Shown piece by piece: positions 44,375 through 56,926 of a stretch of DNA of 64,000 bases. The DNA lies in assembly GCA_003313425.1 (NCBI GenBank), contig NHZP01000009.1, forward strand, positions 806,001 through 870,000, read 5' to 3'. Origin of the DNA: Pseudopyrenochaeta lycopersici. Taxonomy: Eukaryota; Ascomycota; Dothideomycetes; Pleosporales; Pseudopyrenochaetaceae. Each line of letters starts with the position of its first letter. The first letter of the stretch is position 1. Under the pieces are notes generated by a model. That model did no database searches. It worked only from the letters and a program-made list of their open reading frames with translations, and was not told the DNA's origin. A program made the translations under genes and the position numbers.

Positions 44375-46991
44375 ATGGAGCCTGTCGCATCCCTCTTCGG
44401 CGTGGTAAGCACTCAATTACAGTTCCTCACGCTCCTATAAGCTCCAATCGAGCCAATCGTGTTGTGCATGAACCGAGCTGATATAAACAACAAAAGATGG
44501 CCGCGCTGCCTCAATGTATCCAGTCAGCTAAGGAACTCTACGATCTTCGCTCTCGTTATAGAGATGCTTCAGTCCTTATCACGGCCATTTATTCAGAGTC
44601 AATGGTCATTGCCGCGTCATTATCTCAGATCCAAAACCTCCTTCACCACGATGCATTACAAAGCAAGCCTCAATTGCTCGAAACATTTGATCGCGCACTT
44701 ACAGGATGTCGAGTGGTATATGGATGTCTGGAAGAGGAAGTACGAGACCTTGTGCTCAAAGCAGAAAGCGAAGACTTGAAATTTAAGGACAGAGCCAAAT
44801 TTCTGTGGAAAGAGGATACCTTCAAGGAACTGCTCATGCAAATTCGAGGCCAACAGTCGGCGCTCAGTCTCCTCATTCAGGGTTTGCAGATGGAGTCCAT
44901 TGCAGATATCAGGAAGTTGGTAGAAGACAACAGCGTGACCCTGGAACAGGTAGTCAAACGGTCTAGAACTCTACGGCAGTCACATCCCCGACTGAAGGTC
45001 CCGGAATCGATTTTTAGCAAGGATATTCAAATGGAAGATGCCATAGATGCAGATTCTATCGTTAAATCTGCGGAGTTTACATTCGACGACGAAGTAGTGA
45101 ATTCCCGAGCTTACCGCAGGGCAATGGCGTTCTACACCTCGCAAAACAAAGACAAAACTATCCATATCACCGAGAACGAGCTTGTTGACGATGAATCGAC
45201 AGCCTCTGAGCCTACACATCAAGCGAAAGACCAAGAAGATATTGCATTGCTCTCAAGAACCCCTCCCGCGGTGAACGGCACATTAGAACGTGGGCTGAAA
45301 GAAACAGATGTCTCTGCTCAAGCAACGACAACAGCAGAAGACCACCAGTGTCTATTTGATTCCCTTGAGCAAGATATTCTCGCATACATGCCTCGAAATA
45401 CTTCAACAGCACCATACCTAACTTCATTCAAGCCTACAATCCGAGCTCCGATGGTACAAATCGATAAGAACATGGCTCCTGCGCCACCCCGGGCATATAG
45501 CGAAGGGCACCAGCCAAACGCAATTGAAGAGATTGAGAGTGTACCACCATTACCACCTCGCCGCCCAAGTGGACCGCTTTTGCGATTGGATGAACCAGCG
45601 ACTACTCCACCCAAAGCACGGTCTGCGTCTCTCAATGATAGTTTAAATACCTCTGATACACCATCGACTTTTTCCAAGGTGTCAAAGACTTCTTCCTGTA
45701 CGGTTTATGAATCATCTCTAGCAGGCTCAAGCGCCTCACCAAAGCCCTTGCGGAAGCCATTATCACTCACGAATAAAGTGTCCCATGGCGCTTGTGACCA
45801 TTCTCTCATTGCTTCATCAGAATGTGAATCTCCCGTCACGCAATTATCCTTACAAAGTGCGGAGATGCGGTCCATTTGGTCATCATTTGTTGATGCCGAA
45901 CGGAAATTTGTCGAACGGATGACAAAGTTCCGCAAGCTGTTTTACGATAATGTCATCCGCCAATGGCCACTTCTCGAGAAGCATCTGGAAGCAATTCTCG
46001 TTGGAGAGCAGCTCGCAAACCTCAACAATCAAATTCTGCTACAAGCTATGGAACAACAAATTGCGAGCAATCAGAACTCTCTTTGCGACCCAACAATGTT
46101 CGACTCCTACACTAATAAAGCCCTTAAACTTTATCGCGAGTACTGCCAACGAATGCCGCACGCTGCATCCTCGCTGCGTACAACCCAGAACTTGGACCCA
46201 AAGTTTTCGCCTTTTGTGAATACTCTGGGTCTGAGTATCGTGTACTTTGGCATGGGCTGGGAGGATTATCTCAAGTTACCGAACGAACAGATTCAGTTGT
46301 ACATAGACAAAATCCAAAGCCTCGTCAAAATTGCCGAAGCCCTCGACGATCCAGGAGCTAGTCAGTATCTAGTCAGCCTAAAAAGTGGTTTGGAAGCTGT
46401 CACTTGGCTTAAAAACTTGACTACCGGCTTACTTGATGGAGCCCAGAACCGTGAGAATGTACGAAATCTCGAGAAACGTGTTCAAACCCTCGATGCCAAT
46501 ATCTTGTCTGAACTTTGCCTCCTAGAGCCAACACGCCGTGTAACACATCAAGGTGGAATGGCTATCAAGCTGAAAAGTCACGGCCCGTGGGTCCCCACCC
46601 ATGTGACACTTTTGGATAATTACTTGCTCTGGGGAAAAGTTAAGCCGCAGAAGAAGACCAGAGGAGAGAGAATCTTGGTACTGGATGCTCCCATTGCTAT
46701 TGGTGATTTACAAATTCACCTTCCATGTGGTTCACATCAATTCCAAAAGGCGACAATGTTTGACGAAATCCCTCGCGGGTCGGTAGTGTAAGTATCATTT
46801 TCGAAACACTCGAAGATTGCTTTCCACCAGAAATATCTGCTAACTGGGCACCCATCAGATATATCATCACAATCAAGAGTAATAAATCGAAAACTAAACC
46901 ACATATGCTGGGTGCTTTCGGCATTCAAGATAGAAAGCAATGGTGGGACCATTTAACAGCTGCAATGTCTACGCAAGTGGCTATTCCGTAG
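44375..46991 (+). CDS. DH-PH Rho guanine nucleotide exchange factor-like protein
   Basis: Three exons: 44375-44404 (ten codons), 44497-46787 and 46859-46991, 817 aa. The first exon MEPVASLFGV joins MAALPQCIQSAKELYDLRSR, an N-terminal helical segment resembling the fungal N-terminal domain seen in STAND proteins. If exon 1 is wrong the ATG at 44497 serves. The middle (200-460) is disordered with Pro-rich VPPLPPRRPSGP (SH3-ligand type). A divergent DH domain spans about 467-658 (IWSSFVDAERKFVERMTKFR, with LLEKHLEAIL, and FGMGWEDYLKLP later). A PH domain covers about 690-817 (VTLLDNYLLWGKVK, with the last strand and helix RKQWWDHLTAAM supplied by exon 3). DH-PH proteins activate Rho/Cdc42 GTPases in polarity. 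Which GTPase is served cannot be told. Confidence 0.82.
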
Positions 46992-47303
46992 GTGAAATGT
47001 ACTATGTCACCGAGCTTTCACTTCGTGGACCAATTTCGGGGCTGGCCACGCGACCTTGGTTGAATTGGCAACCAATTTGAGACCCAGTCAGTGCAAGCAA
47101 TCAGTATTGCAGTCACCAGCTGTGAAAAGGCAGTCATTGGGGCACTCACCCTCTCTTAAACAGCCCGCAGACAGTTCCTCTCCCTCAACCACCCATAACT
47201 CCTTTCGACTTGCTCAACTACTCAATTATTTGACTATACCACTGAGTAACGAGCGGTCAATTATTCACTTGATACATCAAAATCAACGTATCGACCAATC
47301 AAC
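46992..47303. other. Short intergenic region
   Basis: 310 bp holding the RhoGEF 3' end and the next promoter. Nothing else seen. Confidence 0.6.
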
Positions 47304-50300
47304 ATGTCCACCCGCCCAGCAGGACACCCACCTTTCCCCCGAGGAGTGACAGCTGAAGATGTCATTGCCATTGTCAGTGTACACGATTCAAAAGCCTTGG
47401 AGATAAATCAGAAGACACCGTTTCTGAAGTCACAGCAGACCAGTGAAGGCTGCCATGTCTTTCTCCACCGAATCGATGGCCAGCCGTGCTTCACTTTTGG
47501 TCGAGGCGACACCAAGACCCCAGGGTCGTCTAACACAGAGAGGCGTGATGTTTACTTTCCTGGCACCACGTCTAGCAAAAAACATCTTGTCTTGATTCCA
47601 GTCTGGGAATCAGATCTTTGGCGGTTGCAATCAGTTTCAGAGACTGTGGGTACTGTCAACGGCGTGCCGATTCAGGCCTATACCAATCGAACAAAGCGCA
47701 AAGCTGACTCACTACCGCATGCTATTCACCTCAAGCAAGCGTCAGTCAACTACATAACAATCAGTGGTCTGTGTATCGATATCTGGTTACTGAAGTCAGT
47801 ACGGGAGGTCTATCCGACGAAGATCTTTACTCCCGAGCCGCTGAAGGATCATTTGCAGGACGTCTCCAATCGCTCTGAACAGTGGGCTCAAGATCGATAT
47901 ATCTTGAGCTCAGACCAGGTTTCTGCTCATTCGTATCGAGTCGTCGAGCGTTTCACGGGCGAGGTTCAAACAGCAAAATTGTTTCCTAATAAGCGGCGTG
48001 GGCGACAGCTTCGCAATAAGGAATTCCTGAGCTTTGGTAAAGAAAAGGTGGATGCATCAATCGTCCAGTACTTGCAGTTAGTCGAGGTTGAGAGCATGCC
48101 TGCCATAATAACTGCCACGCACGAGGGGTTTGCATCCTATGCAACACTTCAAGCCGAGATCACAATGCAACATCCGGGCGTGCGCTTTTCAATCGCAACG
48201 AGACTATTGCGGCGATTGTTCTCTGCTCTCAATTTCTTGCACTTCCACGGCATCGTTCATGGCAACGTCTCGCAGGACAGCGTGCTTCTTCGACTTGTTA
48301 ACTATAAAGCAGAGTCAGTGCTGCTCGTAAACTACTCCAACGCAACTTCGTTCGTCAATGGTGCTGAGGCTCTACATAATGATATGGTTGAAGATGGCCG
48401 TGCTGCCATGGTAGTAGTCGAAAACTGCTGTGATATTTGGCGGTTGCGCAAGGCGGCGACAAAAGATGCGATGAAAGAGGAGTACATGCGACAAAAGACG
48501 GAAACTGCAAAGAGGCATTCTGATACCATGCAACGCGTCGTTTCAGACTTCTTCGAGATTCGAGGCGGCTCGAGAACTTCAGAAAAGGGACAAAAACTTC
48601 TTCGTCTGCTAGAGCGGAAGCAAAACAGCTGGAAGACGTGCCAGGACGACCAAATTCACAATGCAACTCGCCGTGAAATTGGTGTGTGCTATTCGTCAAG
48701 CATCAAAGAGATGGCCAGCGACTGGGATAAGATGCATCCACAGCCAAAAATTGGTCAGAAGGCTTTCTTCAATCTGTCTTTGGGTCATCCATGGTTTGAT
48801 GGCCTGGTCAACCAGCTGTATCATGAGCGGTGGGACACAACGCCTCATGAAGTATGTGCCAAGTTCAAGGAGCTTACCGGCGATATCGAGGAGCCATGGC
48901 AAACTTTCGAAGTGACAAGAACTACAGTCTTTAAAGAGACCAATGTTGGCCTTCAAAAAAAGTGCGTAATGGCTTGGCTGGCTAACTGCTGCGAGATCTA
49001 TCCAGAATGGCGTACGGTCTTGGAAACAGAGTGTGGGCGTAACATTGAACTCCATACTAGCACCATCCTCCGTACAGACCTAGGCAAGCTTCGAGACGCA
49101 CTCTCAACCCATGGTAGCCTCCCGCCATCAATGGCATCCACCTTCGACCGATTGACGGCAGAGAGTAACAACAACCGCAAAGCTTCTATTCGGATCGAAG
49201 AAGCCCATCACGTCTCACTTCACGTACCTTCTCGCATGTTCAATCTCACTCAGCTCTTGCGTCTTGCATCTATTGATCGCTACTTGGTCTGCCTTGACAA
49301 TGGAAATGTTCGATGTGACAATTACGTCGAAGTCAGAGGAGAGCCCAAGCTTCAGGGATGTTATGCTTCACTGACACTCCTATCTGCGTTCGCAAGCCGA
49401 CTTAGCTTGAACGTGCCACAGCTTCCAGATCACAAATCCCCCCTTCCAACTTTGGATCCATCCGATTTCAGCCAAGTTCCTGCGGGCAAGATTGTACTGG
49501 CCCGAGTTGGCTTGGCCGCCTTCGCCTCAGTCACTCGCACTGGTGATCAGTATGTTTTCCACGCGCCAAAGTATCCCAAGGAATTTGAAACTCGCAACAC
49601 ATTCTTACCAACCTATTTTGGTGATATGAAAGTCCTTCCCTCGCCATCTGAGGGTGTTTACGAGTACTGTCGACCTGAGCACTGGTCTAAGTTCCAAACA
49701 GCGGAGGAGATTGAGCGTGCAGCTAAGATTGGAGAGCAAAAAGTCCTGCTCCCAAAAAGCCCCAAGGAAAGACTGACCACCAGACTGCAAACTGCAAGTC
49801 GTGCGCCCTTGCCAACGTTGTCGAAAGCTACGGAAACGAAGGAATCCGCCCTGTCCGATTTGCTGGACTACCGCCAGCAGCTTCGAGCGCAAGCTCGGTT
49901 GATAAAGAAGCGTAAGACTGGCGTTGAACCACCAGGCCCTAGCAAATCGAGCCCAAAGCGTCTCCGTACCTTGAAGCATGGTACGCCTGCATCTCAGTAC
50001 CCGAAAGCGTCCAATGTCACGATGTCTTTCATCAATCGCGCCACAGAGCGTATGGAACGCATGGCTCAAGCTGCATCGGGACCTTCGCAACCCTTTCCCT
50101 CCATACCTCGGATCCCCAATACATCGTTCTTCTGTCGCAACGGAAATGCAAATGCGAACGTATTGGCCAGCCCGCCCCGTCTGCCAGCGGACAAAGATCA
50201 GTCATTCACGATCGCATCAGGTTCGTTCGATCTCGATGAAGACTGGAAGCAGGCAGAGGAGTGGCTAGAGCAGATGCCAAGTTCTGAAGACGATGAACCT

Positions 50301-50747
50301 GCTCTACAAGGTCTACTGGGATTCAGGTTTCACCACAGCGGTCTGGAAAGTGGATCCGATACTGAGGAAGGCACGCCGTCACTGGGAAAGCAGAATGGCA
50401 GGCACAGCACAAAGGTATCGTTGCTATCTCTCGTGGGTCCTGAAGTGAACAAGCCTGCTTCGAAGACCAAGAGTAAAGACGCATCTCACTCAGTTTTGAG
50501 TGGGTTACAGTACTTTACAGAGGCCACACAGGCTTTTCCAGCAACAGAAGTAGCTCAGCCGACACCTGAAGGCCAGAGTAACCCGGTCGCGCAGATGACT
50601 CCTGTACCCGGCGGTACTATCGATAGCTACAACAATGTGAATGTTGCTATCCAAGGCTGGCTCAGTGAGCAAGCGGACGCGTTGCAAGGAGACGACGAGG
50701 ATATGCCGGATACCGACGTTGAGTCTTGGGATGGGGAAAGCCAATAA
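47304..50747 (+). CDS. Large FHA-domain plus kinase-like (pseudokinase) protein
   Basis: Single exon, 1147 aa, ATG at 47304. Residues about 48-125 fit an FHA domain: FTFGRGD, then SSKKHLVLI (FHA SxxH-type) and TVNGVPIQ (NG turn). Residues about 195-480 follow the protein-kinase pattern but lack key residues. The ATP Lys candidate is in VQTAKLFPN. The catalytic loop reads FHGIVHGNVSQDSVLL, with HGN instead of HRD. The DFG position reads LLVNYSNATSF. This pattern indicates a pseudokinase. The C-terminal half holds basic clusters (KKRKTG, SPKRLRTLK) and acidic stretches and ends DTDVESWDGESQ. It resembles FHA-kinase checkpoint proteins (Rad53/Mek1-like) in order of domains only; orthology is not claimed. 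Proteins of this type occur in related fungi as uncharacterised 'protein kinase domain' entries. Confidence 0.75.
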   Translation: MSTRPAGHPPFPRGVTAEDVIAIVSVHDSKALEINQKTPFLKSQQTSEGCHVFLHRIDGQPCFTFGRGDTKTPGSSNTERRDVYFPGTTSSKKHLVLIPVWESDLWRLQSVSETVGTVNGVPIQAYTNRTKRKADSLPHAIHLKQASVNYITISGLCIDIWLLKSVREVYPTKIFTPEPLKDHLQDVSNRSEQWAQDRYILSSDQVSAHSYRVVERFTGEVQTAKLFPNKRRGRQLRNKEFLSFGKEKVDASIVQYLQLVEVESMPAIITATHEGFASYATLQAEITMQHPGVRFSIATRLLRRLFSALNFLHFHGIVHGNVSQDSVLLRLVNYKAESVLLVNYSNATSFVNGAEALHNDMVEDGRAAMVVVENCCDIWRLRKAATKDAMKEEYMRQKTETAKRHSDTMQRVVSDFFEIRGGSRTSEKGQKLLRLLERKQNSWKTCQDDQIHNATRREIGVCYSSSIKEMASDWDKMHPQPKIGQKAFFNLSLGHPWFDGLVNQLYHERWDTTPHEVCAKFKELTGDIEEPWQTFEVTRTTVFKETNVGLQKKCVMAWLANCCEIYPEWRTVLETECGRNIELHTSTILRTDLGKLRDALSTHGSLPPSMASTFDRLTAESNNNRKASIRIEEAHHVSLHVPSRMFNLTQLLRLASIDRYLVCLDNGNVRCDNYVEVRGEPKLQGCYASLTLLSAFASRLSLNVPQLPDHKSPLPTLDPSDFSQVPAGKIVLARVGLAAFASVTRTGDQYVFHAPKYPKEFETRNTFLPTYFGDMKVLPSPSEGVYEYCRPEHWSKFQTAEEIERAAKIGEQKVLLPKSPKERLTTRLQTASRAPLPTLSKATETKESALSDLLDYRQQLRAQARLIKKRKTGVEPPGPSKSSPKRLRTLKHGTPASQYPKASNVTMSFINRATERMERMAQAASGPSQPFPSIPRIPNTSFFCRNGNANANVLASPPRLPADKDQSFTIASGSFDLDEDWKQAEEWLEQMPSSEDDEPALQGLLGFRFHHSGLESGSDTEEGTPSLGKQNGRHSTKVSLLSLVGPEVNKPASKTKSKDASHSVLSGLQYFTEATQAFPATEVAQPTPEGQSNPVAQMTPVPGGTIDSYNNVNVAIQGWLSEQADALQGDDEDMPDTDVESWDGESQ

Positions 50748-51706
50748 GGGCAGGGAACGTACGCTGGAAAGTTTGGAGATTGAAGTGTTCTCACGCCGTA
50801 GATTGTCACAAAAGACCCTTGTTATGTAGTCCACCTCAATAAACTTAGGAAATTCTATGCTCTGGTAGATTCCACAATGTCGTGCAGGTGATGACCCGTA
50901 CCATTCTATTCCAGCCTGAGGAGCATCGTATATGTACGCACAACGCTACCTAGTGAGATGGAATTAGCTGAAACTCCGAAGACGGCAAAATAAAATGATC
51001 TGGTTCAGTGTTGGAATGATGAGAAGAGTGAGATTGGAAGCCGCAATTGACGCATTCAGAAAAGTATAGTACGCATGAGAAAGAATAATGAATCGTGGGG
51101 CAGAGATAATGATGGAAAATGTTAATAATTAGTTAGCACGACTGGCTCGAACTCCAATGCTTCCAAGGGCAAGCGTGGTGACCATTGATATTGTGTGAAG
51201 GCTACGGCCGAGGACAATGTCGAAGGGACTAGATGTGCCAAAGTCTTGCCGCATAGGGTCATGCTAATGCTGTATAGGTCCGAATCTGACCTCCCAAACG
51301 CTATTGCTCATCAGGTTCGATGTGATACACGCCGCGCATTCAGCGAGGTGCATGTGCTGCGCTCGTTAGCCAGTAGTGCCATTACGAAGACTTCCTGCGT
51401 TCTTGTTTTGTCCCCTGCATCACATCAAAATACCCAAATTCCCGGCACATCACATATCCAAAGCCATTAAGAATGTTTGATCATTTTTCATTGATCTTGG
51501 GAGGAATCTTGATTGATCTTGCCATTGTCATGGACTTCCGAAACCAATGACACCGTGAACCAGCCTGAACATGCCATATGAAAGAGAGCACGCATGAATG
51601 TCTCCCCACTGTCGTTCTCTCGTTCCATGCCGGATTTTGCGCCGAGTCATCCACTGCTTCAATGCTCATCTACCATCCGTCCCCATCCCCGAGGTCGTAG
51701 CGAAAA
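50748..51706. other. Convergent intergenic region
   Basis: 960 bp, AT-rich 3' flanks of two converging genes. A short ORF at 51195-51470 (+) has no coding character. Nothing else recognised. Confidence 0.55.
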
Positions 51707-52197
51707 TTATATCGAAGAAGGGTACAGCATGACGCGGACTGAGGCACCGAAAGACTTGGGAGGGAGGTTGGATCGGAACTTGGCGCGAACAACACCGCTG
51801 TTGCCGTGTGGCCGGGTGACCTTGCCCCAGATGACGCGGACCTTGGAGCCCTGGATGGCCCTCTGAGCACGGTAGACGTCTGCGCACACATTAATTTCCA
51901 CTGTCCTGGCAGATGCGAGTCGGAGGCCATTTGTACGTACATGCTACGCGCTTACCAGCGTACCATTGTGCGGCGGTCGAATCGTCAACGCCCTCGAGCT
52001 TCAACAGCGAAGTGCCGGGGTTGGTGTTGCGCTTTCTACAAATCGTGAGCGGAGATCAGGTATGTTATCATGGGGTCGTCGTACCCTCGCTGGTAGCTGT
52101 GGGATTGTTAGCGATGCCATTAATTAGAGACCGCATTGGAGTGCACTCACGAAACGTGCTTTCCCTTGACGTAGAGGCGGTGGGACTTCTCAGACAT
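51707..52197 (-). CDS. RPL33: 60S ribosomal protein eL33 (L33/L35Ae)
   Basis: Four exons: 52197-52151, 52096-52085 (only 12 nt), 52035-51941 and 51879-51707, 108 aa. Joining them reads [16 protein letters not shown], then YQRG from the microexon, [18 protein letters not shown] and [20 protein letters not shown]. It ends [19 protein letters not shown] and LYPSSI. This is a complete, typical eL33. For exon 3 the downstream donor (GTACGT at 51940) rather than GTAAGC at 51955 is required to keep GKRVAY. The protein sits on the 60S solvent side and is needed for rRNA maturation. Introns early in the ORF and a tiny exon are common in fungal ribosomal-protein genes. It is divergent from G6PDH at a distance of 1.9 kb. 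Confidence 0.96.
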
Positions 52198-54098
52198 GGC
52201 GAATGATTTTGGCGCCGGGTATTGTGTGGGAAGGGTATCGAGACCGGAAGTCGTGGTGTTGCTGCTGTTAGTACGGTCTGTTCAATTGTGGCAGACGGCC
52301 TGATAGAATTGAACGTGTGCATTTCCGCTTAGCGAGGTGGTCTGTGCACACACTCGCGATCATGGGGTCTGCATCACGTGATTGGGCGCGACTCAATCGC
52401 CGCTCGATTCCCAGGTCCAGCACTGATCCCAACAGCACGAATCTTCGACGTTCCCAGACATGAATGCCGTTCCTGTGCATCAGCTGCAACATGGTAAATG
52501 GACCTTTGAATTCAAGGGGTTGCAAAAGGACAGTAAATTCAGGGGGTTGCGCTTGACGGTGCTGTCAACTTGAAGTTATGGTTACGCCTCCACCATCAAG
52601 CAAAAGCCATAAACCCCGAGTCGTCGCGCCCAATTTACGTCCATCTCTATCGGTGTCGGCGACGACGGAATTTGACGTCGAGCGGCCTAGCGCTGCAATG
52701 ATAGTAATCATCCGAACTCGTACACACCCACACCGACTGCGAGTGCGGGTCTCACAGAAGAGATTATCTCCTGCTGCGATAGGACCAACCCCCATGGCCA
52801 ACGGAAGATTTGCAACTTGTACTAAACTTCCGCGGGCGGCGACTGAAATGTTCGAGGGAAGTTCCTCTTACCCTTTCAAGCTGTCATCAACATGAGCCTG
52901 GCAGCCCTTCACAACTGTAATCAAGCGAGACGCATGCAGCAGCTCTTATCTGCATGATTATCGATATGTCAAAATCTGCTTTACGACAAGGCATCTCACG
53001 CCTTCATTGACCGACCATGTAGTATCGTATATCTCCAGGCTTCGCTGTGGAACAGAAAAAGTAAGTAAGGCTTGTCACCAAAACCGAAGTGTTTCCCGGC
53101 ATCTAAGCTGTGCGACTCTGGCTGCTATCGGCCCGGCAGATTCACTACATCGTGTCACGCTCCCCACACAACCATAAACTGCCCACGGTAAAAGTGCCAC
53201 GCTTCAACTGCGTCGTGAACATGTCGGCTGGATATTGGTAAGCGAGCAGCATTGGTCGCAGACTCAAAGATAGAGGCTGCCATGGACGACTTCCAGCCTT
53301 GTCGGGCAACTAGGGCCTCAACAATGTTTCGTTGACGTGAGCGGTCCTGAGGAGGGGCCGGAGGATTTTAGGAACCTAAATAGCAGCCCGCAAACGCTCA
53401 GGCGTGCCGATGCTTGTGTTTACTCTATTTCGCGACGAGATAATATTTGCGTCCACGCCTCCCGGACTCGGAGGAGCTTTATGGCGGGGTAGCCGTGCGT
53501 GGGATACGTCTTCCTCACGCGCTGCGACGACGGTGAAACAAGATTGATTCCAGCCAGCGGGGCACCTTGGTGAATTCAAGGCTCAAATGTCTGAAGAGAT
53601 CTTGTAATAGATCTAATAAATGCCAGCTGAAGCAGTGACAGGAAGGCCCGGCAGGGTGATGGTGGGGTTCACCGCGACTCTCGGCGTTAGTAAAGGAGCC
53701 TCCGGCGGGATTTACATGTTTTGACTGGTGCCGGAGATGCTTTGAAAGATGTGCACCCGCTTAGTGATGCTTGATGACCTGGTTGTTTACTGATGGGCCT
53801 TTAAAGACTTCCAGACCTCGCTGCAGCCCGTCGTGAAGCTTGTTTCCTCGGATTGATTGTCGCTCTTGGAATTCGAGCGGCAAATCAACAAAACCATACG
53901 TCAACACCAAAACCGCTAGAGCAGACCCCACCACGCCGAAGCTTTTCATTTCCATACCACGCCCTTTCCGTAACTTCCGCCCGTGCCTCTAGACGCCTTG
54001 TGAACCCTTGACTCCATCGCTCTAGCATCCCCTCAATTGACCGTACAACTGTGCGACCGCTCTCTCCGCAAAGCGATCGCCATCCACCTCCAGCTATA
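52198..54098. other. Divergent intergenic region between RPL33 and G6PDH
   Basis: 1.9 kb. I see no conserved gene. One small minus-strand ORF (53761-53955, 64 aa, ATG start, hydrophobic N-terminus) is noted as a candidate only. The rest should contain the RPL33 promoter and the G6PDH promoter with leader. Confidence 0.5.
53761..53955 (-). CDS. Candidate small ORF with hydrophobic N-terminus
   Basis: 64 codons from an ATG at 53955. The start is MEMKSFGVVGSALAVLVLTY, a membrane or signal-anchor-like helix, followed by a polar charged tail (FQERQSIRGNK). It lies head to head with G6PDH, 143 bp from its ATG. No family is recognised and chance ORFs of this length are common; I list it because of the good start and helix. 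Confidence 0.22.
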   Translation of the reverse strand: MEMKSFGVVGSALAVLVLTYGFVDLPLEFQERQSIRGNKLHDGLQRGLEVFKGPSVNNQVIKHH

Positions 54099-56179
<2,081 letters not shown>

Positions 56180-56926
56180 ACGCCAGTTTCCTCGAACAAA
56201 AGTTGCCTGTATTGGAGTAGGGTGGAAATGACATCGGATACCAGCTCCTCTTGACGGTTCTTAAGCGGCTCTTTGAGGTCATATAAGGCGAAGCCACAAT
56301 TCAATAGATTATGAATGCAACGGTGTTTGATTACTCAGATCCGCACATGAATGCCCCTCTTTTTGAGCTTAACCCTTGACTTACGATGGTTTTGCTTCAC
56401 AGTCGAATAAAACTTAATTTTTTTGTTTGTTTTGGTATGACTCTTGAATAGCTCACCATATCGGTTTCTGCACCGAAAGCGGAGGCACGAGGGTGGCTTG
56501 TAAAGAATATACGCCACAAAGTTGGTGGGATGTTGCCCCACTAGCGGGATTGCATCATGCGCGTGTAGAGAAATTTTTGAGAGCTTCCGGAGGCCGATTG
56601 AGTCAAAAGCAAATGTCATGACTGTTTATGGAATAAGATTTGGCATAGTAATCCTCCCTCGAAAAGAGAGACTATTCGTCTGCCTCTTTGGTGTTGCTGC
56701 TCATTGTCTGCGGCGCTTCCATAGTTTCATTGACGCTACCATTACTAGAAATCCTGCCTCTGGCTTATTTTGCAATTTGCTCATCTTGGAAGCCCACAAA
56801 GCATTGCAAAGCAGGCCCTGGCATCTTTAATATATAGCACCATCCAAAACCCACCCGGATTGCATATCCCATTTGAGCTATCGCATCCATCTCCTGTACC
56901 ACCTCCGCAACCTCCGCGCACACACC
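56180..56926. other. Intergenic: G6PDH 3' flank and PGDH promoter
   Basis: 750 bp, no gene seen. A CA/CT-rich leader (56830-56926) precedes the PGDH ATG. Confidence 0.6.

Noticed and set aside
51195..51470. 91-codon plus-strand ORF after the FHA-pseudokinase gene
   Set aside because: No ATG-context or pattern support; in a convergent 3' flank.
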